Shown here: positions 1-10,034 of the stretch, one piece after another
How the letters are laid out: every line of letters starts with the position of its first letter
How positions within the stretch are numbered: position 1 is the first letter of the stretch
DNA from: Gambelia wislizenii
Taxonomy: Eukaryota > Chordata > Lepidosauria > Squamata > Crotaphytidae
NCBI GenBank assembly: GCA_030847615.1
Contig: JAUMIR010000001.1
Span: 61,641,501-61,705,500, forward strand
Reading direction: 5' to 3'
DNA: 64,000 nt
The notes under the pieces: generated by a model
The model's input: only the letters and a program-made list of their open reading frames with translations
Told to the model about the DNA's origin: nothing
The model's database searches: none
Program-made: the position numbers and the translations under genes

Positions 1-531
1 TCTTTTCCATTTAAAGCCAAAGGAGTTATTCTGGTTCTGAACCAGAGTTTCATGCTGATAGTGAGTTAGATAAGGGCAAAGAAATTGAAGCTTAATCCAA
101 AAAAGTTGGAGGTGATTTAAAAGGCAGATTAGGAAAGCAGGATTGGACCTGTGTTAAGGGCTACGCTCCCCTTGTAATTTAGTAGCTTGGGTTTGGATCC
201 AGCTCCAAACTTGAACGTCCAGCCAGGATGTTGACCAGGGCCATGAACAGGGAGTTGTAGCAATTTATGTATTTTTGGTTGGCCTAGTAAAGGTATCCCC
301 ACAATCTGGATTTTGGCAATGGTTTTATGGTCAACATGGCTATCCCTGAATTTGTGCAATTTGAAGAATGCCAAATTTTAGCAATTCACTGTGGGAACCT
401 ACCCTGGAAGAACAGTCATTTATCCCCTCTAGCCAAAGGTAAAGCTGCTCAATTTGGCTTCCACTGATTTTGCCTGATTCAGCACTTTAACCCAGTCTCT
501 GGCCCTGACAATATAGAGTCTGCTGAAAAAC
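1..531. other. Unassigned sequence, no supported gene
   Basis: No coding region, RNA gene or recognised repeat is visible. A short open frame on the minus strand (129-374, 81 codons) has no domain I recognise and no supporting context. The stretch ends at the TTA that flanks the first Harbinger-like element. Confidence 0.4.
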
Positions 532-534
532 TTA

Positions 535-900
535 GGGGCCGTTTACATGGCAAAATAAATCCTCTAAGAATTCACAAAGAGTCCTAATATTTACCACATC
601 TTTTGGATCAAAGTCAGCATATTCAGAAAGAGGGGGGTAAAAAACCCCATAAGGTGCACAGTATCAGCTTTCACTATTTCCCCCGACTTTTTTGGAAAGT
701 AGCACAAGTTAGCGCACTATTGATTGTGTGAACTACCATTTCGCTTACGGCAGTGGAAACTACCAGCAGTCTTCCCCAAACAGCCACAGCAGAGCTTAGC
801 CATGATTGGTTGAATTGACCAAGGAGGGGGTGGATTTGCAAGAGATGAGCCTCAAACGAAAAGATCCAGCCAGACGGCTTGCTTTCTAGCATAATTACTG

Positions 901-937
<37 letters not shown>

Positions 938-1473
938 CTCTCTCTCTGTGTATATATAAGAGAGAGAGAGAGAGAGAATAGTGATCTGCTTCACCGGTGA
1001 GACTGATCGCTCACTCGCCCTGCTGTGATCGTGGTTTTGTGTGTGTGTGTGTGTGCGCGTATGAGAGAGAAAGAGAAAGAGAAGCAGTCTGTTCAGTTGG
1101 CACGTCACAATGGGTAAGGGGAAGGGGGCTTCAGGGAAGCTGTCTCCTTTGTCATTATTCCTCCCCTCCCCTGTGGTCTCCCTGTTTTTTTGGTTACTTT
1201 ATCTCCTGTTCTCTGAACAGAGCTGCTAACTTTGGAGCCCTGTTTCCCCCTTGCTGCCCCTCCTCACTCCTTCTCCACCTCCTGCCTGGCTTTAATGACA
1301 GACAGCCTGTGATCTGGAGGCCATGTCCCCCTCTTTGTCTGTGTGAACTGCAGAAGTTGAAAAATCATCGGATCTTTCAGTTTAGCAATACACCATGTAA
1401 ACTATGCAGTGATGGTGCAAAAGGACGGTAATCCGGAATTTTGCACACTTTATCCTCCCATGTAATTGGCCCC
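535..1473. mobile_element. PIF/Harbinger-like non-autonomous DNA transposon
   Basis: The ends form imperfect terminal inverted repeats: the left end starts GGGGCCGTTTACATGG and the right end, read on the other strand, starts GGGGCCAATTACATGG. Both are flanked by TTA (532-534 and 1474-1476), the 3-bp target duplication typical of PIF/Harbinger elements. No transposase frame is visible inside the 939 bp, so it would depend on an autonomous relative. The interior holds long CT/GA/GT simple repeats and a small GC-richer segment. The superfamily is inferred from TIR and target duplication only. Confidence 0.6.
903..1055. repeat. Compound microsatellite (CT)n-(AG)n-(GT)n
   Basis: A (CT)n run spans about 903-947, an (AG)n run 959-977 and a (GT)n run 1037-1055. 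The CT and AG runs face each other around GTGTATATATAAG, so they could pair as a hairpin. The cluster lies inside the Harbinger-like element. Confidence 0.9.
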
Positions 1474-1761
1474 TTACAGCTTTCTTCTTACAGAGAGGCC
1501 TGTGAGCTTCCCACCAGTTAGAGACAGATTTGGGTTTTCAAAAGATTGATTATGTGTTTGTGTGTATGTTCTAAAAATGGAGGGCCATCTTTTGTTGTGT
1601 TTCTTTTATTACCTTTTCTGTTGCTAGCCAGCTCCAGGGCAATTAGTAGGTAACTTGATAATTCTGATTTGAGAAGCTGCACACTTTTCCTCCCATACAC
1701 TTTCAAAACAGGATTCTGAGATCATCCCTTACTTCTCCTACATTTCTCCTACATTTCCCTA

Positions 1762-1976
1762 GGGCCCAATGCCATAAAGACAGCACATGATCTTGGAAGC
1801 TAAGCAGGCTAGGCCCTGGTTAGTACTTGAATGGGAGACCACCAACAAATACCAGGTGCTGTAGGCTATTCAGAGGAAGGAACTGGCAAAACCACCTCTG
1901 AGTATTCCTTGCCTAAGAAAACCCTATGAAATTCATTGGGTTGACAAAAGTTGACAGGCAACTAGAAGGCACATCC
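1762..1976 (+). mobile_element. 5S rRNA-derived SINE (5S-Sauria type)
   Basis: The head resembles vertebrate 5S rRNA. It contains the internal promoter block around GGAAGCTAAGCAGG (about 1796-1809) followed by GGTTAGTACTTGAATGGGAG (about 1817-1836) and CAGGTGCTGTAGGCT. The body and tail, with AAAACCCTATGAAATTCATT and TTGACAGGCAACTAGAAGG, match the pattern of squamate Sauria-type SINEs, which are mobilised by RTE/BovB machinery. Base changes against 5S rRNA show that it is a retroposed copy and not a functional 5S gene. It abuts the next MITE at 1978. Confidence 0.82.
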
Positions 1977-1977
1977 A

Positions 1978-2572
1978 GGGCTTGTCTATATGCTGAAAAT
2001 AATCCTAACGGGATGCGAATGGAGAGCAATCTGTACAAACAGACATTCACATGAATATGTGTCAGTCAGAAGGAGGGAAGGCAAATTAACCTTAAACTCT
2101 GTGCAGGAAGACTCCAGGGATTCTCCTGGATTTTTTTAAAAAAGCTCTGTATTGCATGCAAATGTACAATCATTTAAACACTTGCATTCGCATTGGTGCA
2201 AACACCCAGTGTAATCTGATTGGCTGGATGAGCATGGGGTGGGGCTGACAAACAGGGAAAGTGCCTGCTGCCACCATGTTGGATTTTTGGCTAAACAAGG
2301 GTCCATTAAGTTGATAAAATGGTAATCTTATACTTTTTTTCTTTTTGTAAATACAAAATATTACACGTGCACACCATGGTTAACTTTTTTTTTTAATTGG
2401 CAGCAGCAGATTTAAAAGTGAGAGTAAATCGCTCATGGCCACCATCTTGGTTAGGGGTCATGTGACGTTTTGGGGGGGGGTCTTTTAACCATTAAGACAG
2501 GACACATCATTGCGAATGGCTGCTTTTTTGGATGTGTTTGTATTTCCCCCCCCCCCTCATATAGATGGGACC
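1978..2572. mobile_element. MITE-like element, family with CACCATGTTGGATT core
   Basis: The left end (GGGCTTGTCTATATG) and the reverse of the right end (GGTCCCATCTATATG) are imperfect inverted repeats. The interior, with TGATTGGCTGGATGAGCAT, CACCATGTTGGATT and a later CACCATCTTGG block, recurs near 5.9-7.05 kb, 55.9-56.5 kb and 57.9-58.3 kb. I see no coding potential. No clean target duplication is visible here. A sister copy at 55.86 kb has TTA duplications, so the family is probably PIF/Harbinger-like. Confidence 0.55.
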
Positions 2573-2744
2573 ACACACATACAAATTTCCCTACCTGTTT
2601 TTTAAAAAACATATTGTTTTGCCAATGAAGAAACCTATGATTTTGAAGCTTGCACAGAGCTTTTTGAGCTTTTTGATTTGGCCTAATAGAGTTGCCAGGT
2701 CTTAGGATGGGGTAGGCAACTGCTCAGAATTGGGGATGCTGCAT

Positions 2745-2877
2745 GGGACCTTGAGGAGGTTTTTAAACAGAGACTGGAAGGCCATCTGTTGGGAATACTT
2801 TAATTGTGTGTTCCGGCAAGGCAGCGGGTTGGACTAGATGACCTTTGTGGTCTATTCCAACTCTGTGATTCTATAGT
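2745..2877 (+). mobile_element. CR1 LINE 3'-end fragment
   Basis: A segment including GAGGTTTTTAAACAGAGACT, GGTTGGACTAGATGACCTTT and CCAACTCTGTGATTCTATAG is the characteristic end of CR1 ORF2 plus its short 3' UTR, ending in the ATTCTAT-type tail. It is a severely 5'-truncated copy. Short ATATCCATCTTGGCTACA repeats follow. Confidence 0.8.
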
Positions 2878-2880
2878 TCA

Positions 2881-3406
2881 TCTTGGCTACAATATCCATC
2901 TTGGCTACAATATCTTGGCACAATATCCATTTTTTAAAAAAAATCTCCATCTCTCCTCCCTCCATCTAGTTCTCATCTACTTTAGCCACTCAGCCTCTCT
3001 GGAATAACAGATGACAAAGTAGGACAAATGAATAATTTGATTCATTCCTTGATTCTCAACCATTTTTGCTAAGCTCAAAGCAAGTGTTCAACACCCGCCC
3101 CCCAAATGTGTCAGAGCTGTGAAAACAGCAACAAAGGGAATTAGGGTAATATGGGGTGACATATGTCTGTTCTCTTCTCAATTATCACATCAGATCAGCT
3201 CAGAGTTAACAAGATAATAGAAATCTGTTAGCTTTCAAAGTTCAGTGGGATCAGATGAGATTAAGAAAGTTCTGTTATGCTTATTCACAGACACCTCTCT
3301 TCAGCCATGCATACTCCTATGCCCCCCAAGACACATGTGTGGATTAATTATGTACTCTTTATCATTCTGTGTATTTCTGGTTCAAGGTTTAGTATGCTTC
3401 CACAAC
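2881..3406. other. No recognised feature
   Basis: This is AT-rich sequence with a few short direct repeats near 2880-2935 (CATCTTGGCTACAATATC twice). No supported gene or named repeat is visible. Confidence 0.4.
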
Positions 3407-3410
3407 GTGA

Positions 3411-3925
3411 GGACTTTATCAGATGAGCCCCTTAAAACGTTCTTTCAGTGGCATAAAAAAATTCACTTTTATGCCAGCAAAAGAATGCCCCAACCCCACA
3501 CACTTACCTTTCTTTTCTGGCAAAGGCTTCCTCGGCAATGAAAGAGGAAGTGAATGGAGCTCCATTCACTTCCTCCTTTGAAATTCCGCAGATTCTTGTG
3601 AGACTTCATCGTGTGGGAAATTTTAAGAAACAAAAATAACACTAAAAAAGTTACACAAAGCACCTAAACACAAAAAAGCTTCCAAGTAACCTAGGGAGGG
3701 TCATAAAAAGTGCATCACACTCTTAACTGGACCAGCCATTGTCACTGCATTCATGTGAGTACAATGCCAGCACAAAAGTACTAGGGCTTGAGCCATTAAA
3801 AAAAAAAAAAGTACATGTTTTGGCAGGTATATAAACATGAAAGGGCAACATTATGTGGTATGCATGCTCTTTCATATTTATGTGGTGTCATTATGATGCC
3901 GTATTTAGTGGGTCTGATAAAGTCT
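3411..3925. mobile_element. MITE-like element with GACTTTATCAGA termini
   Basis: The left terminus GGACTTTATCAGATG and right terminus TCTGATAAAGTCT are inverted repeats. GTGA occurs immediately outside both ends (3407-3410 and 3926-3929), suggesting a 3-4 bp target duplication. The interior holds a hairpin-like GAAGTGAATGGAGCTCCATT palindrome and a block containing ACACAAAGCACCTAAACACA and AAGTAACCTAGGGAGGGT. That block also occurs at 24.3, 27.3, 44.3 and 48.0 kb, so this is a dispersed non-autonomous family. Confidence 0.6.
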
Positions 3926-3929
3926 GTGA

Positions 3930-4544
3930 AAATGGCACCTTTGATATACAAGAGAGAGTTCAAGTAGGATGGGTGGAATTTCACTTCTGAACTAGGCTTT
4001 GTGATGATACCTTTATTAGGCCAATAAAAAGGCACATAATCATATCACATGATTTCAAAAACTACTTTTTTCTAATTTAAAAAATAATTTAAAAATTTAA
4101 TATACATATAAAAATAAAAAAATAAAAAAATACATATAGAAACAAAAAACAGTTTGAGAAAGGGAAAATCAGCAGAAACAAAAACAAAACATAATTCATC
4201 ATCAAAATAATACTACACTCTGCATCAATAAAAAAGAAAAAAAGAAATTAGAATTTAGGAGTCTTTACCATTTGTACTATACTATACACATAGCAGGCTT
4301 TAGGGTTTGCATATATTATGTTTACTTCCTCCATATGTCTTTTTGACCATAGGGTCAGCTAAAATATCTTTCCATAACTTTAGGTGTTGTTTTGTTTCCT
4401 TATTGGGCAAAGGTGGTAAAAAATCATACAGGGAGAAAATTATTGGTGTTAATAAAGTCAGAGGTCTGCATCTTCCTTGAGATGTTTGCATAACATGGGG
4501 ATTATCTAAACAGTGAAAATAATCCTTGTAGAATTTGAGGAGAG
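3930..4544. other. AT-rich unassigned sequence
   Basis: The stretch is rich in A and T runs (4070-4250). A 63-codon open frame on the minus strand (4300-4491) may be a relic of a retroelement, but I cannot assign it. The Tigger-like element inserted at the end of this block. Confidence 0.35.
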
Positions 4545-4546
4545 TA

Positions 4547-5837
4547 CAGTCGTCCCTTCACATTCGCGGGGGTTCCGTTCCGCGGACCCCCGCGAATGTG
4601 AAAAATCCACGAATAACAAACACCCCTCCCCCTCCCTCCCCAGGCCTTCGCGGGGCCTTGCTAGGCCCCGCGGAGGTCTCCCCAGCCCTCCCTCCCTCCC
4701 TGCCCAGGCCTTTGCGGGGCCTTGCTAGGCCCCACGGAGGCCTCCCCGGCCCTCCCTCCCTCCCTGCCCAGGCCTTCGCGGGGCCTTGCTAGGCCCCGCG
4801 GAGGCCTCCCCGGCCCTTCCTCCCTCCCTGCCCAGGCCTTCGCGGGGCCTTGCTAGGCCCCGCGGAGGTCTCCCCAGCCCTCCCTCCCTCCCTGCCCAGG
4901 CCTTCGCGGGGCCTTGCTAGGCCCCGCGGAGGTCTCCCCGGCCCTCCCTCCCTCCCTGCCCAGGCCTTTGCGGGGCCTTGCTAGGCCCCACGGAGGCCTC
5001 CCCGGCCCTCCCTCCCTCCCTCCCCAGGCCTTCGCGGGGCCTTCCTAGGCCCCGCGGAGGCCTCCCCGGCCCGCCCTCCCTCCCTCCCCAGGCCTTCGCG
5101 GGGCCTTGCTAGGCCCCACGGAGGTCTCCCCGGCCCTCCCTCCCTCCCTCCCTCCCCAGGCCTTCGCGGGGCCTTGCTAGGCCCCGCGGAGGTCTCCCCG
5201 GCCCTTACCCCTCCCTCCCCAGGCCTTCGCGGGGCCTCCGGGGGTCCCGCGAAGGCCTCCCCACCCCTCCCCAGGCCTTCGCGGGGCCTCCGGAGGGCCT
5301 CCGGGGGTCCCGCGAAGGCCTTCACACCGCTCCCCAGGCCTTCGCGGGGCCTCCGGAGGGCCTCCGGGGGTCCCGCGAAGGCCTCCCCACCCCTCCCCAG
5401 GCCTTCGCGGGGCCTCCGGAGGGCCTCCGGGGGTCCCGTGAAGGCCTCCCCACCCCTCCCCAGGCCTTCGCGGGGCCTCCGGAGGGCCTCCGGGGGTCCC
5501 GCGAAGGCCTTCGCACCGCTCCCCAGGCCTTCGCGGGGCCTCCGGAGGGCCTCCGGGGGTCCCGCGAAGGCCTCCCCACCCCTCCCCAGGCCTTCACGGG
5601 GCCTCTGGAGGGCCTCCGGGGGTCCCGCGAAGGCCTCCCCACCCCTTCCCAGGCCTTCGCGGGGCCTCCGGAGGGCCTCTGGGGGTCCCGCGAAGGCCTC
5701 CCCACCCCTCCGCAGGTCTTTCACGGGGCCTCTGGAGGCCCCGTGTCGCGGTTTTGGGGGGGCCCGGGGGGGCCCTTCCAAAACCGCGAATAATCGAAAC
5801 CGCGAATGTCAAGTTCGCGAATGTGGAGGGACAACTG
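4547..5837. mobile_element. Tigger-like (TcMar) MITE expanded by a minisatellite
   Basis: The element starts CAGTCGTCCCTTCACATTCG and its other end reads, in reverse, CAGTTGTCCCTCCACATTCG. TA lies directly outside both ends (4545-4546 and 5838-5839). This CAGT-GTCCCT terminal pattern and TA duplication are those of Tigger/pogo-type Tc1/mariner elements. There is no transposase. Almost the whole interior is GC-rich tandem repeat. Related copies lie at 8.4-9.5 kb and 28.06-29.18 kb. Confidence 0.72.
4637..5735. repeat. GC-rich, CpG-rich minisatellite, two ~63-bp unit types
   Basis: From about 4637 to 5213 the unit is 63-65 bp, built on GCCTTCGCGGGGCCTTGCTA followed by GGCCCCGCGGAGG and a CCCTCCCTCC run. 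From about 5213 to 5735 the unit is 63 bp and carries CCTCCGGAGGGCCTCCG and GTCCCGCGAAGG. Units are partly palindromic. Because 63 is a multiple of three, frames on both strands stay open for 230-270 codons (for example 4981-5781 minus and 5174-5875 plus). I read these as chance frames and not as proteins. Confidence 0.9.
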
Positions 5838-5924
5838 TATGTGCTGTCTTAATGGCAACTTCCAGCAATTTATAAGGAAGGGGCAAAAAACATACGCTGC
5901 ACTCTAGGAGATTTTGTGGTTTTC

Positions 5925-7046
5925 TGTGAAGTTTTTTAAATATTGCATGGGGACTGCACATTCCCATTTCTTGGGGAAAGCAATTCTATATGAATTGCTT
6001 TCCCATAGGAAGGAAGCGCAAAGCTGATTGGATAGATGAGCGGGGGGTGGTGAGGCTAACAGGGCCAGCGCCTGATACTTCCATTTTGGATTTTCATCTT
6101 AGTGAATGAGCACTAAGATGAGAAAATGGGGTGTTGTTTCTTTTATTTTTCACAAAGGCAAAATATCGTTCCAGTACAAAGGGGAAATATATGTATTTTT
6201 TCAATTCAAAAATTCAAGAGAATCTGACAATGGCGAAATGGTAGTCCAGAATTGGAATATATGGTTATTAGAAAAGCTTTCCTATAGTATGGCTAGAGCT
6301 AGAGGACAAAAAACAAACATGACATTTCAGGAAGAATGGATGATTTCTCTCTCTCTCTCTCTCTGGCTTTTCTTTGCAAACGAAGATTCAGGAAGGACTC
6401 ATCCCGCTCTTTCTGCAAGCACACTGATGACTAAAAAGGCCAATCCGGGATAAACAAGTCCAGTTGCAGAAAGCACAGCAGAAGGTCTCCTTGGGTGATG
6501 TTTCCAGGTTGTGATTCTTTCTGTGTTGTTGTTTCTCTTCAAGACTTGTTCAGCGTGAGTTCTCAAATAAGGCTGCAGCATTGTGGATAGTGCGTCTCCG
6601 TGCCTCCCGATGTGAGGCCAGGGCGGACCATTGTTGGTGATCAATTTGGCCGAGCATGAGGTGTTGTTTCAGGGAGTCCTTGTATCGTTTTTTAGGAGCG
6701 CCCCTCTTACGCTAACCCGTGGCAAGTTCACCGTAGAATATTATTTTGGGGAGGCGATGGTCCTCCATCCTAGAAACATGCCCTGCCCAGCACAGCTGTG
6801 TTCTCAATATCATGGCCTCAATGCTGGTGATCCCTGCTTGCTCAAGGACAGCAACATTCATATAAAAGACTAAAAAAAGTTTTGCAACAGCAGATTATGG
6901 TAGGTTAAAACATGAGTAATTCCCTTGCAGCTGCCATCTTGACTGGTGGGCATGCAAAGCTTTTGAGGGCCGAAAAGGCATTAAGACAATTCACAGCTGC
7001 TGCAAATTTGCATTTGTGTGCATCAACCCACATTTTATTGCTTCGT
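5925..7046. mobile_element. MITE (CACCATGTTGGATT family), split by a LINE
   Basis: The left part (about 5925-6160) shares the GCTGATTGGATAGATGAGC block and TTCCATTTTGGATTTTC with the element at 1978. The right part (about 6863-7046) carries GCTGCCATCTTGACTGG and ends ATAGATGGGACC, the family's terminus. A LINE fragment separates the two halves. A short segment between them (about 6180-6340) may be an L1 ORF2 3' scrap. Confidence 0.5.
6343..6862 (-). mobile_element. LINE 3' end (clade of the 16.8-kb element), 5'-truncated
   Basis: Read on the minus strand this matches the C-terminal part and 3' UTR of the LINE at 16.8-20.6 kb, including the segments encoding a LEQAGI-like region and a terminal Cys/His finger region. 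It ends in an (AG)n tail, seen on the plus strand as CT repeats at 6343-6364. The coding frame is broken. The copy stops abruptly at about 6862, consistent with 5' truncation during target-primed reverse transcription. Confidence 0.75.
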
Positions 7047-7672
7047 ATAGATGGGACCGTGGTCTTGAGGGAGGTTTGATGAGGATCAAAAAGATAGGCC
7101 ACACCCCCAAGTCTATGAGATGACTGGGAACAAAGGCAGTAGAAGAAACACAATAAACCCGTTTTTCTTAACAGCACTGCTACCTGTGTAATTTCAATTC
7201 TGCTAGTTTGGGATAAAAAAAATATTGAAATTCAGGTGTTTTTTAAAAAAATATTAGAATGGAAAGAATTTAAAATGTTAAGCAAATCAAACATAGGTGA
7301 AATCCAGATTTAGGTCTTTACCAAACTCTTTAAAATATGTAGGTGAATCGTTGCGTGTTCAGCTATGTCAGTGCTGAATTAAGGTTAGTATTTATTTCAT
7401 TTTTTTCTAGGTGGCTCATGAAAGGCAAACAACATGGATGCTTATTGGCTGCTACACCCTGATTGTGGAATGCCCTCCCCTTGGAGGCCCGATTGATATG
7501 AATTCTGGCTTCATTCTAGTGCCAAGTAAAAACATGAATTAAAGACTTTGAAGCCTGTTTATTCCAAAATAAAACTGCATGTGGTTTAAATTGTTTTAAC
7601 TTTATATACCCATTCTAACCTGTTAAATTACTATGTTTTAGGTTTCTTTAAACTATTTCATTGTTTTAAATT
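7047..7672. other. No recognised feature
   Basis: Apart from the edge of the preceding MITE, this AT-rich stretch shows no gene and no repeat that I can name. Confidence 0.4.
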
Positions 7673-7673
7673 T

Positions 7674-7964
7674 CATAGAATCATAGAATAAGGTTTGGAA
7701 GGGACCACTAGGGCCATCTTGTCCAATGCCCAGCTGTATAGAAATACAAGGCTAAAGCACTCCTGGGAGACAGCCATCCAACCTCCGTTTAAAGATTTCC
7801 AAAGGAGGAGAGTCCATCCAAGGTAATTTATTGTACTCTCCAACAGTTCGTACAATAAAGAAGTTCTTCTTAAAGCTTAGGTGGAATCTCTTGTTAGCGT
7901 GTCCTACTACCCCCTCCCTATAATATCTCAAAACTGGAAATATTGGACATTTTGAAGGGGTCAA
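7674..7964 (-). mobile_element. CR1 LINE 3' end
   Basis: On the minus strand the sequence encodes the CR1 ORF2 C-terminus, with the typical LEIFKRRLDG motif, followed by the 3' UTR. Its reverse is recognisable as TCATAGAATCATAGAATAAG and CCAACCTCCGTTTAAA. The frame persists for about 70 codons (7752-7964). The copy is 5'-truncated. Confidence 0.82.
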
Positions 7965-8395
7965 GTATATTAGGGTGATCCAAAATGAGGTCAGATGGAG
8001 GTCGCAAGGACCTGGGAAGATGTCTTAGAAATATTCCAGCAAACACAAACAAGTTAGGATTAAACAAAACCATTAAGAAGGTATGTGCTAATTCCTTTTT
8101 GGACCCTTCAATGGTGAGTCACACATCCTAAACAATCAAGTGACGTGCACAACCCAAATCCTCAGGAAATATCCCTCAGAACCTCCTCCTATCCTACAAT
8201 GCAAGGTTGTCATAAACCCATCAATTCCATCTATATCTATGTCTATATCTATATTTATATCTATCTATATCTATATTCATAGCTAGCTATATCTCCATCA
8301 ATTCCTATCTCCCAGCCATTAAAAACAATCAACCAAGTTTCAATTTCCTTCGCTTACACAGTGGGAAAACCATCTTAGCTTTTTTCTAGCCAAAG
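7965..8395. other. Mostly unassigned, with a TATC-type microsatellite
   Basis: A degenerate (TATC)n/(TATA) microsatellite lies at about 8231-8294. The remainder has no recognised gene or repeat. Confidence 0.5.
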
Positions 8396-8397
8396 TA

Positions 8398-9502
8398 CAG
8401 TCATCCCTTCACATTCGTGGGGGTTAGGTTCCACAGACCCCTGCGAATGTGAAAATTCTGCAAATAATGACTGCCCTCCCCCTCTCCTGCCAAAGCGACC
8501 ACGGGGCCTCCGGAGGCCCCATAGTCGCTTTCCCCCACCTCCCCCTCCTTTTCAAGGTCTTCACGGGGCCTCCGGAGACCCTCCCTAGGCCCCGTGGATG
8601 CCTCCCCAGCCCTCCCCCTTCCCTCCCCAGCCCTTCACAGGGCCTCCAGAGAGTCGCCAAAGGCCCCATGGAGGCCTTCCCGGCCCTCCCTCCCAAGGCC
8701 TACACGGGGCCTCCGGAGGGTCTCCGAAGGCCCCGTGGAGGCCTTCCCAGCCCTCCCTTCCCCTCCCAAGGCCTTCACAGTGTTGGATTTGTGTAGAAAT
8801 GCACTGTTTGAAATATCAGGTTATTTTGTCCCTGTTTAAACATCCATGCTGTACTTCACACGTTAGTGGACAATACAGCCAAATTTAGCAGAGTTCAGAG
8901 TTAACATAGCAGCATCTAGCGTTAGAATGTTAGCATACATGTAAAAACACTGCTTAGCTAGTAACCAAACATCCTTTGTCTTTTCCCAAGTTGTTTAACT
9001 ACCAAAATAACCACTCAAGACTCAAAATTAGTTTAAAAAGTACAAAAGCATATTTAGTCACAGTTCAGAGAGCTCATTCGTGGGAGGTAACAAAAACACC
9101 ATCAAAACAGACTAAAACTAGTTAAAAATACTTAAAAACTACATTGTTACAAGTCTAAATTCAGGATGCCCCTTTCGAGGTCCTCTGGCTTCAAATGTCC
9201 ATGAGGATTGTTAAGGATCATGGCTTCTGGAAACAAAAAAGAACACTCAGACACTCCCCCTTCATCCCAGATTGCCCAATAGTAAAACTTTAGGAAGTTA
9301 CATCAGCTCATCTCATATGCCTTCTCAGTTAACCCTTCAATGGCAAAATCATTTCCACTTATTGGACTGCAAACTATATTTTCCAACACACGGGGCCTTG
9401 GGAGGCCCCGTGTTGCTGCTTTTGGGAGGGCGGGAGGCCCTCCCAACACCACGAATATGCAAAACCACGAATGCTAAGTTTGCGAATGTGGAGGGGCAAC
9501 TG
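8398..9502. mobile_element. Tigger-like MITE, second copy, split by a solo LTR
   Basis: The left end reads CAGTCATCCCTTCACATTCG with TA outside (8396-8397). The right end in reverse is CAGTTGCCCCTCCACATTCG. The interior holds only a few GC-rich units (8470-8780), such as CACGGGGCCTCCGGAGG. A 608-bp LTR-like insertion occupies 8781-9388, after which the element resumes with ACGGGGCCTTGGGAGGCCCC. The GC-rich core is much shorter than in the copies at 4.5 and 28 kb. The outer right flank is TT, so that target site has probably mutated. Confidence 0.7.
8781..9388. mobile_element. Probable solo LTR
   Basis: The block begins TGTTGGATTTG and ends TATTTTCCAACA, so it has 7-bp inverted ends with the TG...CA termini of LTRs. 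The five bases before it are CACAG and the five after it are CACGG, a target duplication differing at one CpG position. It interrupts the Tigger-like element cleanly. No coding sequence is present. The family and the transcription strand are not determined. Confidence 0.62.
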
Positions 9503-10034
9503 TTCCCCCGTTAGGATACAAAGCAGGGTATAAATATTAGCACCAAACAATAGCAGTGTGTGCCACTATGGATAAGACCCAGCCACTCTGTCGGTGCACC
9601 CCCAGATCAGAACTTCCAGTGCCACTGTCAGCCTTCAGTCTGAGTACTTCACTACTCGTCAAGACTGGTAACTATTATCCTATTTCCCAAATCTATTCTT
9701 CTATCTAACCTTTCTGTCTTAACCCTTTGATAGACTTGTGTAGTTCTTATGAGCATGTGTTGTGTGTATAAATGCTTTTTTGTGTTATTTCCAATAAAAA
9801 ACATTTTACTTCATTTAACCTGGAGTTCCCTGCAGTTAGTACTGGTATACATAGGTGATAATATTCCAAGGTTACCTGCCTCTTGCAGCATTCCATTTGA
9901 ACTAATAATAATTCCCCCAATTATTAATATACTTTTGGCCTCACAAGTAGGGCTCTAAAGCACCCAAGCTCTTTGGATAACACTCTTTATTTATAATCTG
10001 AATGCACTGGTTTGTGTTCTATTATCTGAAACAG
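9503..10034. other. No recognised feature
   Basis: AT-rich sequence with short frames only. No repeat family or gene could be assigned. Confidence 0.4.

Noticed and set aside
997..1431. 144-codon plus-strand frame as a gene
   Set aside because: It starts within microsatellite sequence, has low complexity and lies inside a Harbinger-like element. It is kept only as a weak hint of a promoter or exon remnant.
1762..1862. Functional 5S rRNA gene
   Set aside because: Several changes against 5S, continuation into a SINE tail and no terminator of T residues at the 5S end.
4547..5837. CpG island marking a host gene promoter
   Set aside because: The GC-rich block is bounded exactly by Tigger-type ends with TA flanks, recurs twice in the window, and no gene adjoins it.
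4981..5875. Overlapping 266-, 233- and 127-codon frames as novel proteins
   Set aside because: They lie wholly in a 63-bp GC-rich tandem repeat, on both strands and in several frames, with no start context and the composition of the repeat.
8231..8294. CRISPR-like or regulatory repeat array
   Set aside because: It is a degenerate TATC microsatellite without spacers, and the genome is clearly vertebrate.
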